Source of the DNA: Arsenophonus sp052171895
GTDB taxonomy: Bacteria > Pseudomonadota > Gammaproteobacteria > Enterobacterales > Enterobacteriaceae
DNA length: 64,000 nucleotides
NCBI GenBank assembly: GCA_052171895.1
Contig: JBQMRN010000003.1
Location: 62,001 to 126,000, forward strand
Reading direction: 5' to 3'
In this document: piece after piece, positions 40,069-51,013 of the stretch
How the letters are laid out: every line of letters begins with the position of its first letter
Numbering within the stretch: position 1 is the stretch's first letter
Made by a program: the position numbers and the translations under genes
The notes under the pieces: model-generated
What the model saw: only the letters and a program-made list of their open reading frames with translations
Database searches by the model: none
Told to the model about the DNA's origin: nothing

Positions 40069-41949
40069 ATGCGAAACCCATGGAATTTAATCGCAACCTT
40101 TTTTAAATTTAGTTGGCGATTACTTAATTTTATCAGACGATTTCTCACCAGTTTTATCTGTCTTTTTTTAATCTTTATCGCAGCAAATAGTTATTTTTCC
40201 TATAAAAGTGAAAAAAAATCGACTAGCCCATATCATGGTGCCCTAGTTATTGATTTACAAGGTGTGATCGTTGATCAAGTCTCTATCCCTAATCCTCTTA
40301 GTAAAATGAGCCGTGAATTATTCGGCTCATCAAGTAACCTCATGAAAGAAAACTCCTTATTTGACATTGTAAATATTATTCGCCGGGCAACTTATGACAA
40401 AAAAATTACCGGTATAGTTTTACAACTTGATAATCTAATTAGTTCCGATCAGCCATCTTTACAATATATTGGTAAGGCATTGACAGAGTTTAAGCAGGCA
40501 GGAAAACCTATTTACGCAGTGGGTAATAGCTATAATCAATTGCAATATTATTTAGCCAGTTTTGCCAATCATATCTATATGTCACAACAAGGTAATATCG
40601 GAATTTATGGTTTTTCAACCAATAAACTCTATTATAAGACACTACTGGATAACCTAAAAATCAATAGCCATATTTTCCGTATCGGCACCTATAAATCAGC
40701 AGTAGAGCCATTTATTAGTGATGATATGTCACCTGAAGCGCGTGAAGCCGATAAAATCTGGATTGGTTCACTATGGCAACATTATTTATCAACTGTTGCG
40801 CAAAACCGCAAAATAATGCCAGGAAATATTTTTCCAGGTGCTGATAAATTGATTGAAGAAATGAAAAGCGTCAATGGTGACAGTGCGAAATATGCGCTTA
40901 AACAAAAACTTATTGATCATATTTTTAGCGGTGCAGTTATAGAGAAAGAGTTAAGCAAAAAATTTGGTTGGAATGATAAAGATCAGTATTTTAATTACAT
41001 TAGTATCTATGATTATGCCAATGAACAACCACAGCAAACTCAACTAATGCAACAAAATCAATCTGATGATCAATCTGGCAATATTGCTGTGATAATTGCC
41101 AAAGGCGCTATTATTGATGGACAGCAAAAGCCTGGTATGGTAGGCAGTGAAACAACTGTGGCGCAAATACGTAAAGTAAGACTTAACCCTGATATTAAAG
41201 CGATTATTTTACGTATTAATAGTCCTGGTGGTAGTGTTACCGCTTCAGAAGCGATACGTAATGAATTGGTTGCTGCACGTGACGCTAATAAACCCATTGT
41301 AGTCTCTATGGGAGGAATGGCAGCATCAGGTGGTTATTGGATTTCAACACCTGCCAATTATATTTTTGCTAGTCCAACAACCCTAACCGGCTCAATTGGT
41401 ATTTTCGGTGTAATAAATACCTTTGAAAGAAGCTTAGATACAATTGGTGTTCATACTGATGGTGTTTCCACTACTCCGTTAGCGGATATCTCAGCGACAA
41501 AAGGGATTAATAAACAATTTTCTGACTTGATGCAAATCACTATTGAAAATGGCTATCAGACCTTCTTAAAATATGTGGCTCAGGCTCGCAATAAAACACT
41601 AGCAGAGATAGATAAAATTGCTCAAGGTCGGGTATGGATAGGTTCAGATGCGCTACAAAATGGCCTGGTTGATAAACTGGGTGATTTTGACGATGCAGTA
41701 AATAAAGCAGCTGAATTAGCTAAAATTACTATACCTTCACTTGAGTGGATTCAGCCTGAACATTCTTTTATTGATCAATTAATACTTGAATTAAATTCAA
41801 GTGATGAGGTAATGCTGCCAAATACACTGCAATTGTTACTACCACAAAAAATGGCTAATAAACTTCAGCAACAAATTAAATTTTATCAGCATATGAATGA
41901 TCCACAAAATCGCTACGCATTTTGTTTAAATTGTGGTGATGTATATTAA
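40069..41949 (+). CDS. sppA: SppA, signal peptide peptidase (protease IV)
   Basis: SppA degrades cleaved signal peptides at the inner membrane. It has 626 residues (618 in E. coli). One N-terminal membrane segment lies at about 25-46, then two tandem ClpP/crotonase-like domains. The catalytic Lys209 is in IGTYKSAVEPF in the first domain and the nucleophile Ser420 is in GGMAASGGYW in the second, so the dyad is complete. RINSPGGSVTASE precedes the serine. An IS1595 remnant starts two bases after the stop codon, and the last residue may have been changed by that insertion. The frame is undamaged. Confidence 0.95.
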   Translation: MRNPWNLIATFFKFSWRLLNFIRRFLTSFICLFLIFIAANSYFSYKSEKKSTSPYHGALVIDLQGVIVDQVSIPNPLSKMSRELFGSSSNLMKENSLFDIVNIIRRATYDKKITGIVLQLDNLISSDQPSLQYIGKALTEFKQAGKPIYAVGNSYNQLQYYLASFANHIYMSQQGNIGIYGFSTNKLYYKTLLDNLKINSHIFRIGTYKSAVEPFISDDMSPEAREADKIWIGSLWQHYLSTVAQNRKIMPGNIFPGADKLIEEMKSVNGDSAKYALKQKLIDHIFSGAVIEKELSKKFGWNDKDQYFNYISIYDYANEQPQQTQLMQQNQSDDQSGNIAVIIAKGAIIDGQQKPGMVGSETTVAQIRKVRLNPDIKAIILRINSPGGSVTASEAIRNELVAARDANKPIVVSMGGMAASGGYWISTPANYIFASPTTLTGSIGIFGVINTFERSLDTIGVHTDGVSTTPLADISATKGINKQFSDLMQITIENGYQTFLKYVAQARNKTLAEIDKIAQGRVWIGSDALQNGLVDKLGDFDDAVNKAAELAKITIPSLEWIQPEHSFIDQLILELNSSDEVMLPNTLQLLLPQKMANKLQQQIKFYQHMNDPQNRYAFCLNCGDVY

Positions 41950-41950
41950 T

Positions 41951-42943
41951 AAGACTACCTTAGCAAAGGTTATTTCTTTGTTCGGAGAGCAATTTTTATC
42001 TACGTCTATATTTCAATTCTTGTGGTTTCAAACAATCTTCTTCAAGCTAGATAATTCGGTAAATAAAACGACCTTAGACTATAGAATTTACTCAGGCATT
42101 CTTTTAATCGGCTGATATAACTATTCACAGTTTGAATATGGAATTTTTAGCAATAATTCTTTAATTATCCAACCTTATTAGTCAATGGTGACTAATTTCA
42201 TACTCTCTGCCAAAGGTTTCATATCATTTAGCTCTATATCCTAAAAAAATATGGACTCTTTATCGATGATCGGCTTAAGAAAAGGACTAACACCACACTA
42301 TGCATTAAACTCTTCAAGAATCTCATCGATCATATGAGCCTGTCGATCTCTGGCAATTAAGACAGCGATTCGTTCTTTCCTTCTTATCTCCTCTCGCGTT
42401 TTCTAGTTTTCTCATCTGAGATATAACGCTACCTTTTAAAGGATTCAAGGAAAAATATTTTCTCGACTTCAAATACTACTTACGCATTTATGTTAAGTGT
42501 CACCGCTGAAGTAATGCCTGTTTATTTTTCTAATCCCGTAAAGTCAAGATATTCAAAATATATTACAGATAACTAAACCATTTATCTTTGTAATGTGGTT
42601 TTGCCAGAGGACTTCCACTAATATTATTAATATGTTTTCCTGCAATCGGAAAATTTACAACGATACCACTGCAAAACTCTAATAAATGTTCCAAGCGGAT
42701 AACATGTTTACTGTGATAATATGACCAGATAAAGTAAAAATCACTTGCTTTAATGCATGAATCTATATCATTCGATAGATTATCGCCGAGCCAACTAATG
42801 ACCTGCAGTTTTATGTTACCAGGGATTGAGGAAAGAGTCTCTTTGATCTATATAACTATTTGCTTTTTCATGGCAATCGGTGTTAGCGAAAATTCTTCAT
42901 ACAGTATAATGGATTTCTACCAATAACTTTTGCTAATATAGGC
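41951..42943 (-). mobile_element. IS1595-family copy B, full length, decayed
   Basis: On the - strand, reading from 42943, this copy carries the left end, the zinc-finger-like N-terminal region near 42700, and the LTLRKSA-like region near 42510. The C-terminal part (YLPNYLA-like and GVSPFLKPIIDKE-like remains) follows at 42000-42300. It is collinear with copy C. Many stops and indels are present. The element lies directly after sppA and next to IS256 (e). Confidence 0.75.
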
Positions 42944-42971
42944 TGATATTACTATTTATCCTGGGATTACC

Positions 42972-44364
42972 GAGTTATTAGCAAATTTGGTGTATGGCGG
43001 TCAGTCAGATGGTTGCCTAAGCTCCAGTTAAATGCTTCGTAAATCTGTTCTCCATCCTTAAAATTAGAAGTTCTTTATCAGCAGGGTTAAGATCAAATCC
43101 CCTTAGCCAGTTCTAGCTTTTCTGAGAAAACTGTAGCAGGTTAAATAGCATTGAAATGGTTATTTTTCTCGAATCAGAGTTATTCGCGCCTAGGCTTCTG
43201 TAGTCTCACTATCGCAAAAGGGGATTCAATCGGATTTATTTTTCTTATTGACCCACAAGTTCTCTGACGGAAAGTAAGAGAATGCCAGTAGTTCTTCTTG
43301 ATCTTTCTCCAGCTTCTTTATCGTTGCATAGCGATACTACTTTCACTGAAAATCAAGCTAACAAACATCAATAGATTTATTAGCGGTATCACGCCTCTCC
43401 GCTATCCAGAACCTCCATGTAACTCCTCACCCTTAACTTTCAGTGCATGTCTTTGGAGAGTTAAGGCACAACAATTAGCTATTTTGTGTACCAAACAGCG
43501 TTTATTGGTGCTGGGTATCCGTGAATATCTTTGCCATTGCCATCATTGTGGCATTGCATTCTAAAAACTAAGGACACTGTCTCCCGTAACAAGCCTACAA
43601 GATAAAGTTAAGGCACGTTGCTCGCAGGCCATTGAAAAGTTTTCCCAAGTTCGCTTCTGAGTCTCGATAAGCATCTTCGACTTCAAGTAGCTCTTTACGT
43701 CTATGCTCAGTGGCCCCGATAATAACACCAGCAGACAAAGGGATCATTCTGCCTAACAGGACTGTCTATGCCATCCATCGCCTAAGAAATAAATGTAGTG
43801 CGTATGGCTTAAATCCTGCAGCCCCTCCTCCCATTGCCTGTTCTCTTCAAGCCATTGCTATTTTCAGTCTGCTGATGGTGATAGTACTGCAGATGCTTCA
43901 CAGGTACAACTGCTAGCAACACTTTGACTCTTTTTACATGCTTCAGATAAGCCGGTAGCAACGAGCTTTTGAAGCATATTCCTTTATTGCTGCTCTATCT
44001 ATGAACTTAGGCATTTTAATTTCAACATTGCCAATACCAGTCTGTATAGTTTGCTGTGGAAAATAACTGTTACGGACCTGATGGGTATCGTGACATGCTA
44101 GTCGAGAAGGTGGTTTTCAGCATGTTGTTGCAGCATGATTTTGAGCTCAGTTTTAATAACGCTGGCTATTCAGCTATCTGGCCACTATTACGGATGAGTT
44201 TATGCAATGGATCACAGGTAATATATCTAGTTTTGTGGATAGCTGTAGGGTAGACTTTTTTATATCATATCATCTCTCTGTTGTTGAAATTATTTACTAA
44301 ATCAATTAGCAGCAGGATACGTAAGCATCTCCAAAAACCCATACAGTAGAAATAAGGATAACTC
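42972..44364 (-). mobile_element. IS256-family copy (e), full length, decayed
   Basis: Inverted ends GAGTTATTAGCAAATTTGG (42972) and AAGGATAACTC (44364) bound 1.39 kb. The - strand contains the usual transposase pieces, for example GIGNVEIKMPKF (near 44020) and LRVKGEELHGGSG-like codons (near 43420), separated by frameshifts. With copy (f), on the other strand, it brackets the hemH pseudogene. Confidence 0.84.
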
Positions 44365-44409
44365 TAAACTATAAAATAGTTAGCAATAAATAAAATGGAG
44401 CCAATTGGC

Positions 44410-45377
44410 ATGAGCATTAAAAGGTATGGTGTTTTATTAGTTAACTTAGGGACGCCTGATGCACCAACGCCAGCAGTAGTAAAACGTTTTTTGGTAAAAT
44501 TTCTTAGTTATGTAAGATTTATTGATATTTCAAAAATAATTTAGAAACCCCTATTACATTTGGTTATTTTACCATTACTCTCACCAAGAGTAGGTAAATT
44601 ATATCGGTTAATTTGGACCGAAGCTGGTTCGCCATTACTAAATTATAGTTTGCAACAGCTAGCTGCACTGACAAAACAACTGCCTGCTATTCCTATCGAA
44701 TTAGGTATGAGTTATGGTTCGCCTTCTATTGCAGCATCAATTGATAAACTATTAATTAAGCAGGTTAAAAATATAATTATGTTACCGCTTTATCCGCAAT
44801 ATTCTTGTTCAACCACAGCAGCAGTTTTTGATGCAATCAGCCGAGCGTTAAAAAAATATAGAACCATACCCGGCCTCCACTTTATTCCTAGTTATGCTGA
44901 TCATCCATCTTATATTGATGCATTAAAAAAGTCAGTTGAGTTAAGTTTTAAACGATATGGTGAACATGATCAATTATTGCTTTCTTATCATAGTATTTAT
45001 AATCGTTATGCTAAAACAGGTGATATTTATCCGAAGGAATGTGAACTGACAACCCGTTTACTCAGTGAGTTAATTAATTTCCCTATTGATAAAATCATCA
45101 TGACTTATCAGTCACGCTTTGGCCGTAAGCCCTAGTTTACGCCTTACACTGATGTAACCTTAAAAACCTTAGCCAAGAACGGCGTTAAACATGTTAAGCT
45201 ATTATATCCAAGTTTTTTGATGGACTTTTTAGAAAAACTAGAGGAGATTGCGGTGCAAAATAAAAAATTATTTTATGCTGCTGGTGGCGAAAATATCATT
45301 ACATCCATGCACTTAATGCCTCTGATAGCCATATTATGCTAATGGTTGAATTAATCAGAAATTTAGTGATTAGTTAA
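44410..45377 (+). pseudogene. hemH: hemH pseudogene, ferrochelatase
   Basis: From ATG 44410 the frame encodes MSIKRYGVLLVNLGTPDAPTPAVVKRF and continues along HemH for almost the whole length, with SPRVGKLYRLIW, GMSYGSPSIAASID, LPLYPQYSCSTTAAV and QSRFGRKP. Two in-frame TAG stops at 44542-44544 and 45133-45135 stand where relatives have Trp, and a frameshift near 45293 breaks the C-terminal GGENYHYIHALNAS region. The SYHGIP catalytic-histidine motif reads SYHSIY. HemH inserts iron into protoporphyrin IX. As written the gene cannot make a full enzyme. Confidence 0.9.
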
Positions 45378-45539
45378 ATAAAATTTAAGCTAAAATTAAA
45401 AGCTATATTAGTGATTGTAACGGTAACGGCGTTATTACATACTTAAATTTTCCAGTTAACTATTTATTTGGAATAGTTAATTTTAACTAATATTTGTTAA
45501 ATTCTATATTTAAAGTGCAATATGAATCATTGCATTGAT

Positions 45540-46992
45540 GAATTATGTTCATTTCTGCTATATGTAGGGAATTTCGGAGAAGGCGGCTGGTGTGCAGCCT
45601 TTATTGATTTCGTGAATGATTTCAATCTTATAGAGATTGATATAAGATAAAAAAGTCTACTCTATAGGTATCCCTAAAATAAAATATTACCTCTTATCCA
45701 TTGCACGAAGCTCATCCGTAATGCTGGTGCCAAGGCAGCTGATAGCCACTCTCATTTGAGGCTGAGCTCAAAGTATGCTGCGGATAACATGCTAAAAACG
45801 CCACCACCCCGTTGTTAACGGGGGTGGTAATTTGTGCTCTCGATCTGTAACGCTTATTTGCCACAGCGAACCATATTACAGAATGGTATTGGCAATGTTA
45901 AGATTAAAGTGCATAAGGTCATGGGGGGGCTCTCGCAGCGGCAACGGAATATGCTTCTAACAGCTTGTTGCTACTGTCTTATCTGAATTATCCAAAAAGC
46001 AGCGAAGAGTTGCTACCATGGCTATACTTTGCGAGACATCTCCCATCTCCAGCGCTGATTTTTACAAAGCTAGGGAGGAGGCTTTCTTGGTGAAAAACAT
46101 ATGGTCTCTCTGCAGTACTATCAGCAGGCTAAAACAGCAATGGGTTGAAAGAGTACATAGAGAATGCTGCTTGGCTGATTTAAGGGATACGTATCTACGT
46201 TTATTTATTGGCCGATGGCATATATACAATCTGTCAGGCAAGATGATCCCTTTGCTTGCTGATCCATTATCGGCGTCACTGACGCATAGACGTAAGGAGT
46301 TCGTTGTGCTTGAAAATAGTTATCGAGAGTTAGAAGCGAACTTAGTCGAACTTATCAATGCCCTGCTAGCGCGCGTCGCTTAACCGTATTTCCCAGGCTT
46401 GCTATTGGAGATCAGTGCCCTTGGTTTTTTGAAATACGATGGAAAGGATATTTCCAGAGACGCAGCAGCAAAACGCTGTTGGATACACAAAATAGCTAAT
46501 GTGCTTGCTTCACCTCCAAAAAGGGATATAACTGAAAGTTAAGGCTCTGAACTCTGCGGGAGATCTGTCTAGCAGAGAGCCGCGATGCCGCTAATAAAGC
46601 CCTTTATATTTTATTAGGAAGGTTTTCAGTGAGTATCCTGCAGCGATGAAAAAATTGGAAAAAGATCAAGAAGAACTGCTGGCATTCTCTTACTTTCCGT
46701 CAGAGCATTGGTGGGTCAATAAGAAAAATAAATCCGATTAAATTGCTTTTTCGATAGTGAGACTACGGAGAAGGCTAGGCAAGAAGAATTGTAGTTCAAG
46801 AAAAACAACCCTTTCAATGCTATTTAATCTGGTACAGTCCGCTCAGAAAAGCTGGAACCTGCTAATGGGATTTGAGGTGTTGACTATAGTTCTAAACAAC
46901 GTCTAATTTAAGGAGGGAGAATAGAACAGATTTGCGAAGAATCAGAGTGAAAACGGTAGCTTGAGCACTATACACTAGATTTGCTAATACTC
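45540..46992 (+). mobile_element. IS256-family copy (f), full length, decayed
   Basis: Ends GAATTATGTTCATTTCTG (45540) and AGATTTGCTAATACTC (46992) are inverted repeats shared by the family. The longest surviving open piece, 46018-46383, contains SSADFYKAREEAFLVKNIWS, STISRLKQQWVERVHRECCL and NSYRELEANLVELINALLA, all central parts of an IS256-type transposase. Other parts are frameshifted. This is among the better preserved copies. Confidence 0.86.
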
Positions 46993-47580
46993 GAAATCTT
47001 AACCGGTTCAATAACGAAAGTAATTATAGTTATCTTTGCTTTTTACTAAAATATACGGATTGCGGCTACTATCGTTTCATCACTCTGCACTTAGTTATGT
47101 TGCTCTAACATACAATTTAATACCGCGATTAATTAATATGTGTTGTTAATCTAAATGGTTTTTTAAAGTGATTAATAATTGCTATAATATAACGTTTCAA
47201 TAATTATCGATATATTTTATACCTGTTTGCATCTTTTGATGGAAGTAATGTTAGCGTAAACTTTTAATTTTTTACTATCCTCGTTCAAGGATAGAGAGGT
47301 GAGTAAATTTTGTTGTTAATTAGACTAGTTGCATGAATACATGAATAAAAGGTAAGGTAATATTCTTACTTTTTTTGATCACTTTAAATTCATGTATTGG
47401 ATAGCTTGGATTATCCTAATTATATTTTTGATAAAAAATTGGGATAGGTTTATTAATAAAATCCTCGCATAGGGTGATAAATAAACAGCTAAAACTTCTC
47501 TTTCAAGCAGAACCGATAATTCTTTTACTACCACGAAGAATAGTGGTAGTTATGTATAAATACTAAAAACTAATGTTAAT
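46993..47580. other. Gene-free AT-rich stretch between IS256 copies (f) and (g)
   Basis: Nearly 590 bases without a recognisable gene or IS sequence. The one distinct structure is a perfect 8-bp hairpin, ACTACCAC at 47528-47535 with GTGGTAGT at 47543-47550. It lacks a T run after the stem. Confidence 0.4.
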
Positions 47581-48343
47581 AGTTATTAGCAAATCTCCTG
47601 TATGGCGGTCAAGCTATCTGTTCTACTCTGATGCTTAGCAAATCTGTTCTATTCTCCCATCCTTAAATTGGATGTTGTTTACAACCAGAATCAGCAGGTT
47701 AACTTCCCCTTAGCCACTTCCACTTTTTTAAACAGACGGGACTAGATTAAATAGTATTGAAAGGTTTGTTTTCTTGAACTACATTTCTTCGCGCCCCGGT
47801 TCTCGTAAGCTTTACTTGTTGGCAAAAGCTGATTTAATTGGTTCCTGGTTCTTATTGACGGGCCAGTGTGCACTGACAGAAATTCGTAGAATACCAACAA
47901 TTTTTGGTTAGCATTCCTTTTGGGACTGAAAACTAGCACACTACCTGTTTTTTGTACCCAACAGCGTTAGTGCTGTGATCTCCATCCTGACACATTAAGC
48001 ACTTTAATATCAACAATAACATTGCGAATACCTGTCTGTATAGTTTGCTGTGGCAAATAATCAGTATGGACGACGGCATCTGAACACTTGTCGATAAGGA
48101 AGTATTCAGCATATTGTCGCAGCATGGCTTCGAGCTTAGCCTCAAGGATAGTGGCTATACCTGCCTGGCACCATTAACGGATAAGTTCATACAAGGAATT
48201 AGAGGTAATATCTAGTTTTTTAGATACCTATAGTAGACTTTTTTATGGCATATCATTTTTCTGTTCTTGAAATAATTCACAAATAAATAAGCAAGATAGG
48301 CTACTTTCTCCAAAACCTTATACACCAGAATTAAGAATAACTC
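47581..48343 (-). mobile_element. IS256-family copy (g), internally deleted
   Basis: The two family ends are present (AGTTATTAGCAAATCTCC at 47581, AGAATAACTC at 48343), but only 763 bases lie between them. The C-terminal transposase part (47640-47900) is joined to the N-terminal part (47980-48270), so about half of the gene was lost in one internal deletion. Confidence 0.82.
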
Positions 48344-48379
48344 AATTATAGATTTTCACCAGCGTTGGTTATTAGTATG

Positions 48380-48845
48380 AATTTCATCATAAAGGATTCA
48401 TTAAAATAATTGGCACTCTCATTCAAATGACAAATTAATCGGAAACCATTTTAGTTTGGTATTATTATTTAGTCTTTATTAAAGATAATTATATTTAGTT
48501 TGAAAACTTTTTTGTTATTTTTTATTATATCTTACTGTTAATAGTCAGATTGTTGCTTTATACATTGTCAGCATTTTTACTAATCATCTACATGATCGTG
48601 GAAAATTTGATAGCTGGTTGTTGTTAGCTTTTGTGCTATTTTTCCATCGATATTAGTTTATTCAGCCCTTTTTTTTAGCAGTGTTGGGGGGTGTTTTTTA
48701 TTGGATGATTCCTACCTTTATTTAGTTTATTGTTACCATATTATTTTAGATTCTGGTAGTATCAAAAGTTTGGATAAAGCAAATCGTTATGGTAAAAAAA
48801 CTGAGCAAGTTAAACTATCTTTTAGCCTAATTAATTTTTATTTTA
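48380..48845 (+). pseudogene. DUF805 membrane protein remnant
   Basis: Reading across stops, 48412-48490 gives LALSFK, stop, QINRKPF, stop, FGIII, stop, SLLK, which is the LFSFKGRINRxDFWxGI start of DUF805 inner membrane proteins. Further on come LYIVSIFTNHLHDRGKFDSWLLLAFVLFF and the end KSLDKANRYGKKTEQVKL, again typical. At two places where relatives have Trp there is a TAG. In E. coli a DUF805 gene (yiiR) lies close to fpr, which supports the call. The family's function is unknown. Confidence 0.75.
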
Positions 48846-48852
48846 CAGCTGC

Positions 48853-49599
48853 TTACCAATATTGTTCATTAGTAATTTGACCAGGTTTACGGCGTAAGTG
48901 TTTATCCATTCCTCTTTGTGTTTTTAGTAATTGTTGGGTATCTTTAAGCATTTGTGGATTACCACAAAGCATAACATGGCTAGTTAACGGATCAATTTTT
49001 GCCTTTACTGCCTGTTCTAGCTGCCCGTTTTTAATTAGTGCTGGAATATGACCAGTAAGTGAGCCAATTTTGTTTTCTCGACTCACAATGGTTTGGATCT
49101 TCAATTTCCCCTGATATTTTTTTTCAAGTATTTTCATTAATGGTAAGTAACTCAGATCTTCTGCGTAGCGTACCGCATGTACTAAGATCATTTCCTTAAA
49201 TCGCGCTAAATTTTTGCCAAGTTGCAAAATAGATAAGAAAGGTCCAATTGCGGTGCCTGTCGATAGCATCCAAAGCGTTTTACAATCAGGCAGTTCTTCT
49301 AATATAAAGAATCCTGCTGCCTCTTCAGTGATGTAGATAGAATCACCAGGTTTTAATGCTTTAAGCTGTGGGCTGAGTTTTCCTTCCGGTATGGTGACCA
49401 AATAAAATTCTAGTTGATTATCATTGGGTGCATTAACATAAGAATAGGCGCGTTGGATACGCTGGCCATTTATTTCTAACGAAAGTTTAGCATATTGCCC
49501 AGCAATAAAAGGTTTAATTGGCGCATCAAGGATCAAACTAAATAATGAGTCTGTCCATTTGTGGTTTTTAATGATTTTTCCTGTTACCCAATTAGCCAT
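48853..49599 (-). CDS. fpr: Fpr, ferredoxin/flavodoxin-NADP+ reductase
   Basis: Fpr is an FAD enzyme that moves electrons between NADPH and flavodoxin or ferredoxin, serving Fe-S assembly, radical enzymes and oxidative stress defence. I chose ATG at 49599 (MANWVTGKIIKNHKWTDSLFS), which gives 248 residues exactly as in E. coli; an upstream in-frame start would add eight unconserved residues. FAD motif RAYSYVNAP, the LEFYLVTIPEGKLSP segment, NADP-binding GTAIGPFLS, LCGNPQML, and the C-terminal aromatic end YW are present. Flanked by a dead DUF805 gene and a dead IS1595 copy, it has evidently been kept by selection. Confidence 0.95.
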   Translation of the reverse strand: MANWVTGKIIKNHKWTDSLFSLILDAPIKPFIAGQYAKLSLEINGQRIQRAYSYVNAPNDNQLEFYLVTIPEGKLSPQLKALKPGDSIYITEEAAGFFILEELPDCKTLWMLSTGTAIGPFLSILQLGKNLARFKEMILVHAVRYAEDLSYLPLMKILEKKYQGKLKIQTIVSRENKIGSLTGHIPALIKNGQLEQAVKAKIDPLTSHVMLCGNPQMLKDTQQLLKTQRGMDKHLRRKPGQITNEQYW

Positions 49600-49734
49600 A
49601 CTACTGGCCTCCCAATGTCTCAAATAAAGCGTTAATGTTTGGTTATATTATCTTAAATCTAGGAAAAACCATTATTGATAATATATTTTTACTATTCAGT
49701 TAAGTTATAATTCTTACATTATGATATAAAATTG

Positions 49735-50792
49735 TAGCTATGTTAGCAAAGGCTGTTGCTAGAAATTCTAGATACAGTAGGAAGAATTTCTAGCAACAGC
49801 GGTTGTCATAAAAAAGCAAACAGTGATACAGATCAAAGAGACTCTTTCCTCACTTTCTGTTAACATAAAGCTGCATCTTATTAGTTAGCTCGATGACAAT
49901 CGAGCAGCTGATATTGCTTCATGCATTGAAGCAACTCATTCTACTTTATTCTGCCCATATTGTCACAGTGAACATGTTATCTGCTTGGGGACAAATTCAT
50001 TAGGGTTACACAGATATCGTTGCAAAATTCCTCAAGATTGTATGATTGTAGGAAAACATTTAATAATCTTACTGGAAGTCCTATTGCGAAGAAAGTACAT
50101 AACAAGAATAAATAATTTAGTTATCTGTGATGTATGTTGAATAACTTGAGTTTAGCTGAGTCAGCGAAACAAAGAGGCCTTGATTTAAAAACAGTGTTTA
50201 GATGGGGTCACTGATTCCTTGCTTCAGCTAGGCGAAAGCTAATATAAATGCAGTAAGTAATATTATTAAAATTGACGAAATATTTTTCTAAATCCTTTAA
50301 AGGGAAACGTTATATCTCACATAGGAAAGCTAGAAAATACAGAAAATTAGGAGATAAAAAGAAAGAATAAATCATAGTCTTAATCATCTGAGATTGACAG
50401 GTGTCATGTAATCGATAAGATTCTTGAAGAGTTTAATGTAGGCTGTGTTAGCCGTTTTCTTGAGTCGATCATTAATAAAGAGTCCATCCTTTGCTAGGAT
50501 GTAGTTAAATAGTACAAAACCTTTACCAGCAAGCATAAAATTAGTTACCTTATCCTAATAAGCTTAGATAATTAGAGAGTTATTCCTAAGGAATTCCAAA
50601 TTCAAAATGTGAACGATTATATCAGCCAATTAAAAATTGGCTGACTTGATTCCATGGTGTCTAGTGTAGTAGGGTCGTTTTATTTACCGAATTATCTAGC
50701 CTGAAGAAAATTATTTGAAACCACAACAATTAAAATACAGATGTGGCTATAAATTGCTCTCCGAGCAAAGCAACAATTTTCCAACATAGCTA
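49735..50792 (+). mobile_element. IS1595-family copy C, full length, decayed
   Basis: Inverted ends TAGCTATGTTAGCAAAGGC (49735) and CCAACATAGCTA (50792) bound 1.06 kb. The N-terminal half reads CPYCHSEHVI (49955-49985), RKTFNNLTGSPIA (50045-50085), and SAKQRGLDLKTVFRWG (50160-50205). The C-terminal half, after 50420, reads FQIQNVNDYISQLKIG and SFYLPNYLA, as in IS1595-type transposases. Stops and frameshifts inactivate it. Just inside the left end is a perfect 18-bp palindrome that the other copies lack. Confidence 0.82.
49752..49800. repeat. Perfect 18-bp inverted repeat in IS1595 copy C
   Basis: GCTGTTGCTAGAAATTCT at 49752-49769 is the exact reverse complement of 49783-49800, with a 13-base loop. 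In copies A, B and D the same place shows only an imperfect repeat. Confidence 0.9.
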
Positions 50793-50922
50793 AAATTGTA
50801 CAGTTATATTTACAAAATAAGTCAATTGAATTCGGGTAGATAGAAAAATAATTTAATTGATTAGTTCAAAATTTTTAATTTCTTAGATTAATTGATATTA
50901 ACAGATAAATTTTATGTGATAC

Positions 50923-50995
50923 TTTTTATTTAACCATTTGATGGTATCATCTATTAAAAATAGGTTATATATACCATAAAATGGTTAAATAAAAA
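50923..50995. repeat. 25-bp near-perfect inverted repeat
   Basis: The arms 50923-50947 and 50971-50995 are reverse complements at 24 of 25 positions. They contain TTTAACCATTTGATGGTAT and ATACCATAAAATGGTTAAA. The spacer is 23 bases. It lies between IS1595 copy C and IS256 copy (h), and does not resemble the end of either family. It could be a small non-autonomous element or a strong transcript hairpin. Confidence 0.85.
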
Positions 50996-51013
50996 TTAGA
51001 ACACTTCAATTTG

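Noticed and set aside
44410..45377. TAG reassigned to tryptophan
   Set aside because: Intact genes (ftsL, murF, ftsZ) use TAG as a stop at the right place, and AT-directed mutation explains the TGG to TAG changes.
46018..46383. An open frame of 121 codons that could be called a small protein gene
   Set aside because: It is an internal fragment of the IS256 transposase in copy (f), without its own start signals.
44365..46992. hemH as cargo of an IS256 composite transposon
   Set aside because: The bracketing copies are dead, no outer target repeats are visible, and hemH is an ordinary chromosomal gene, so chance placement is simpler.
47528..47550. Intrinsic terminator
   Set aside because: The 8-bp hairpin is perfect, but there is no T run on either side and no gene nearby to terminate.
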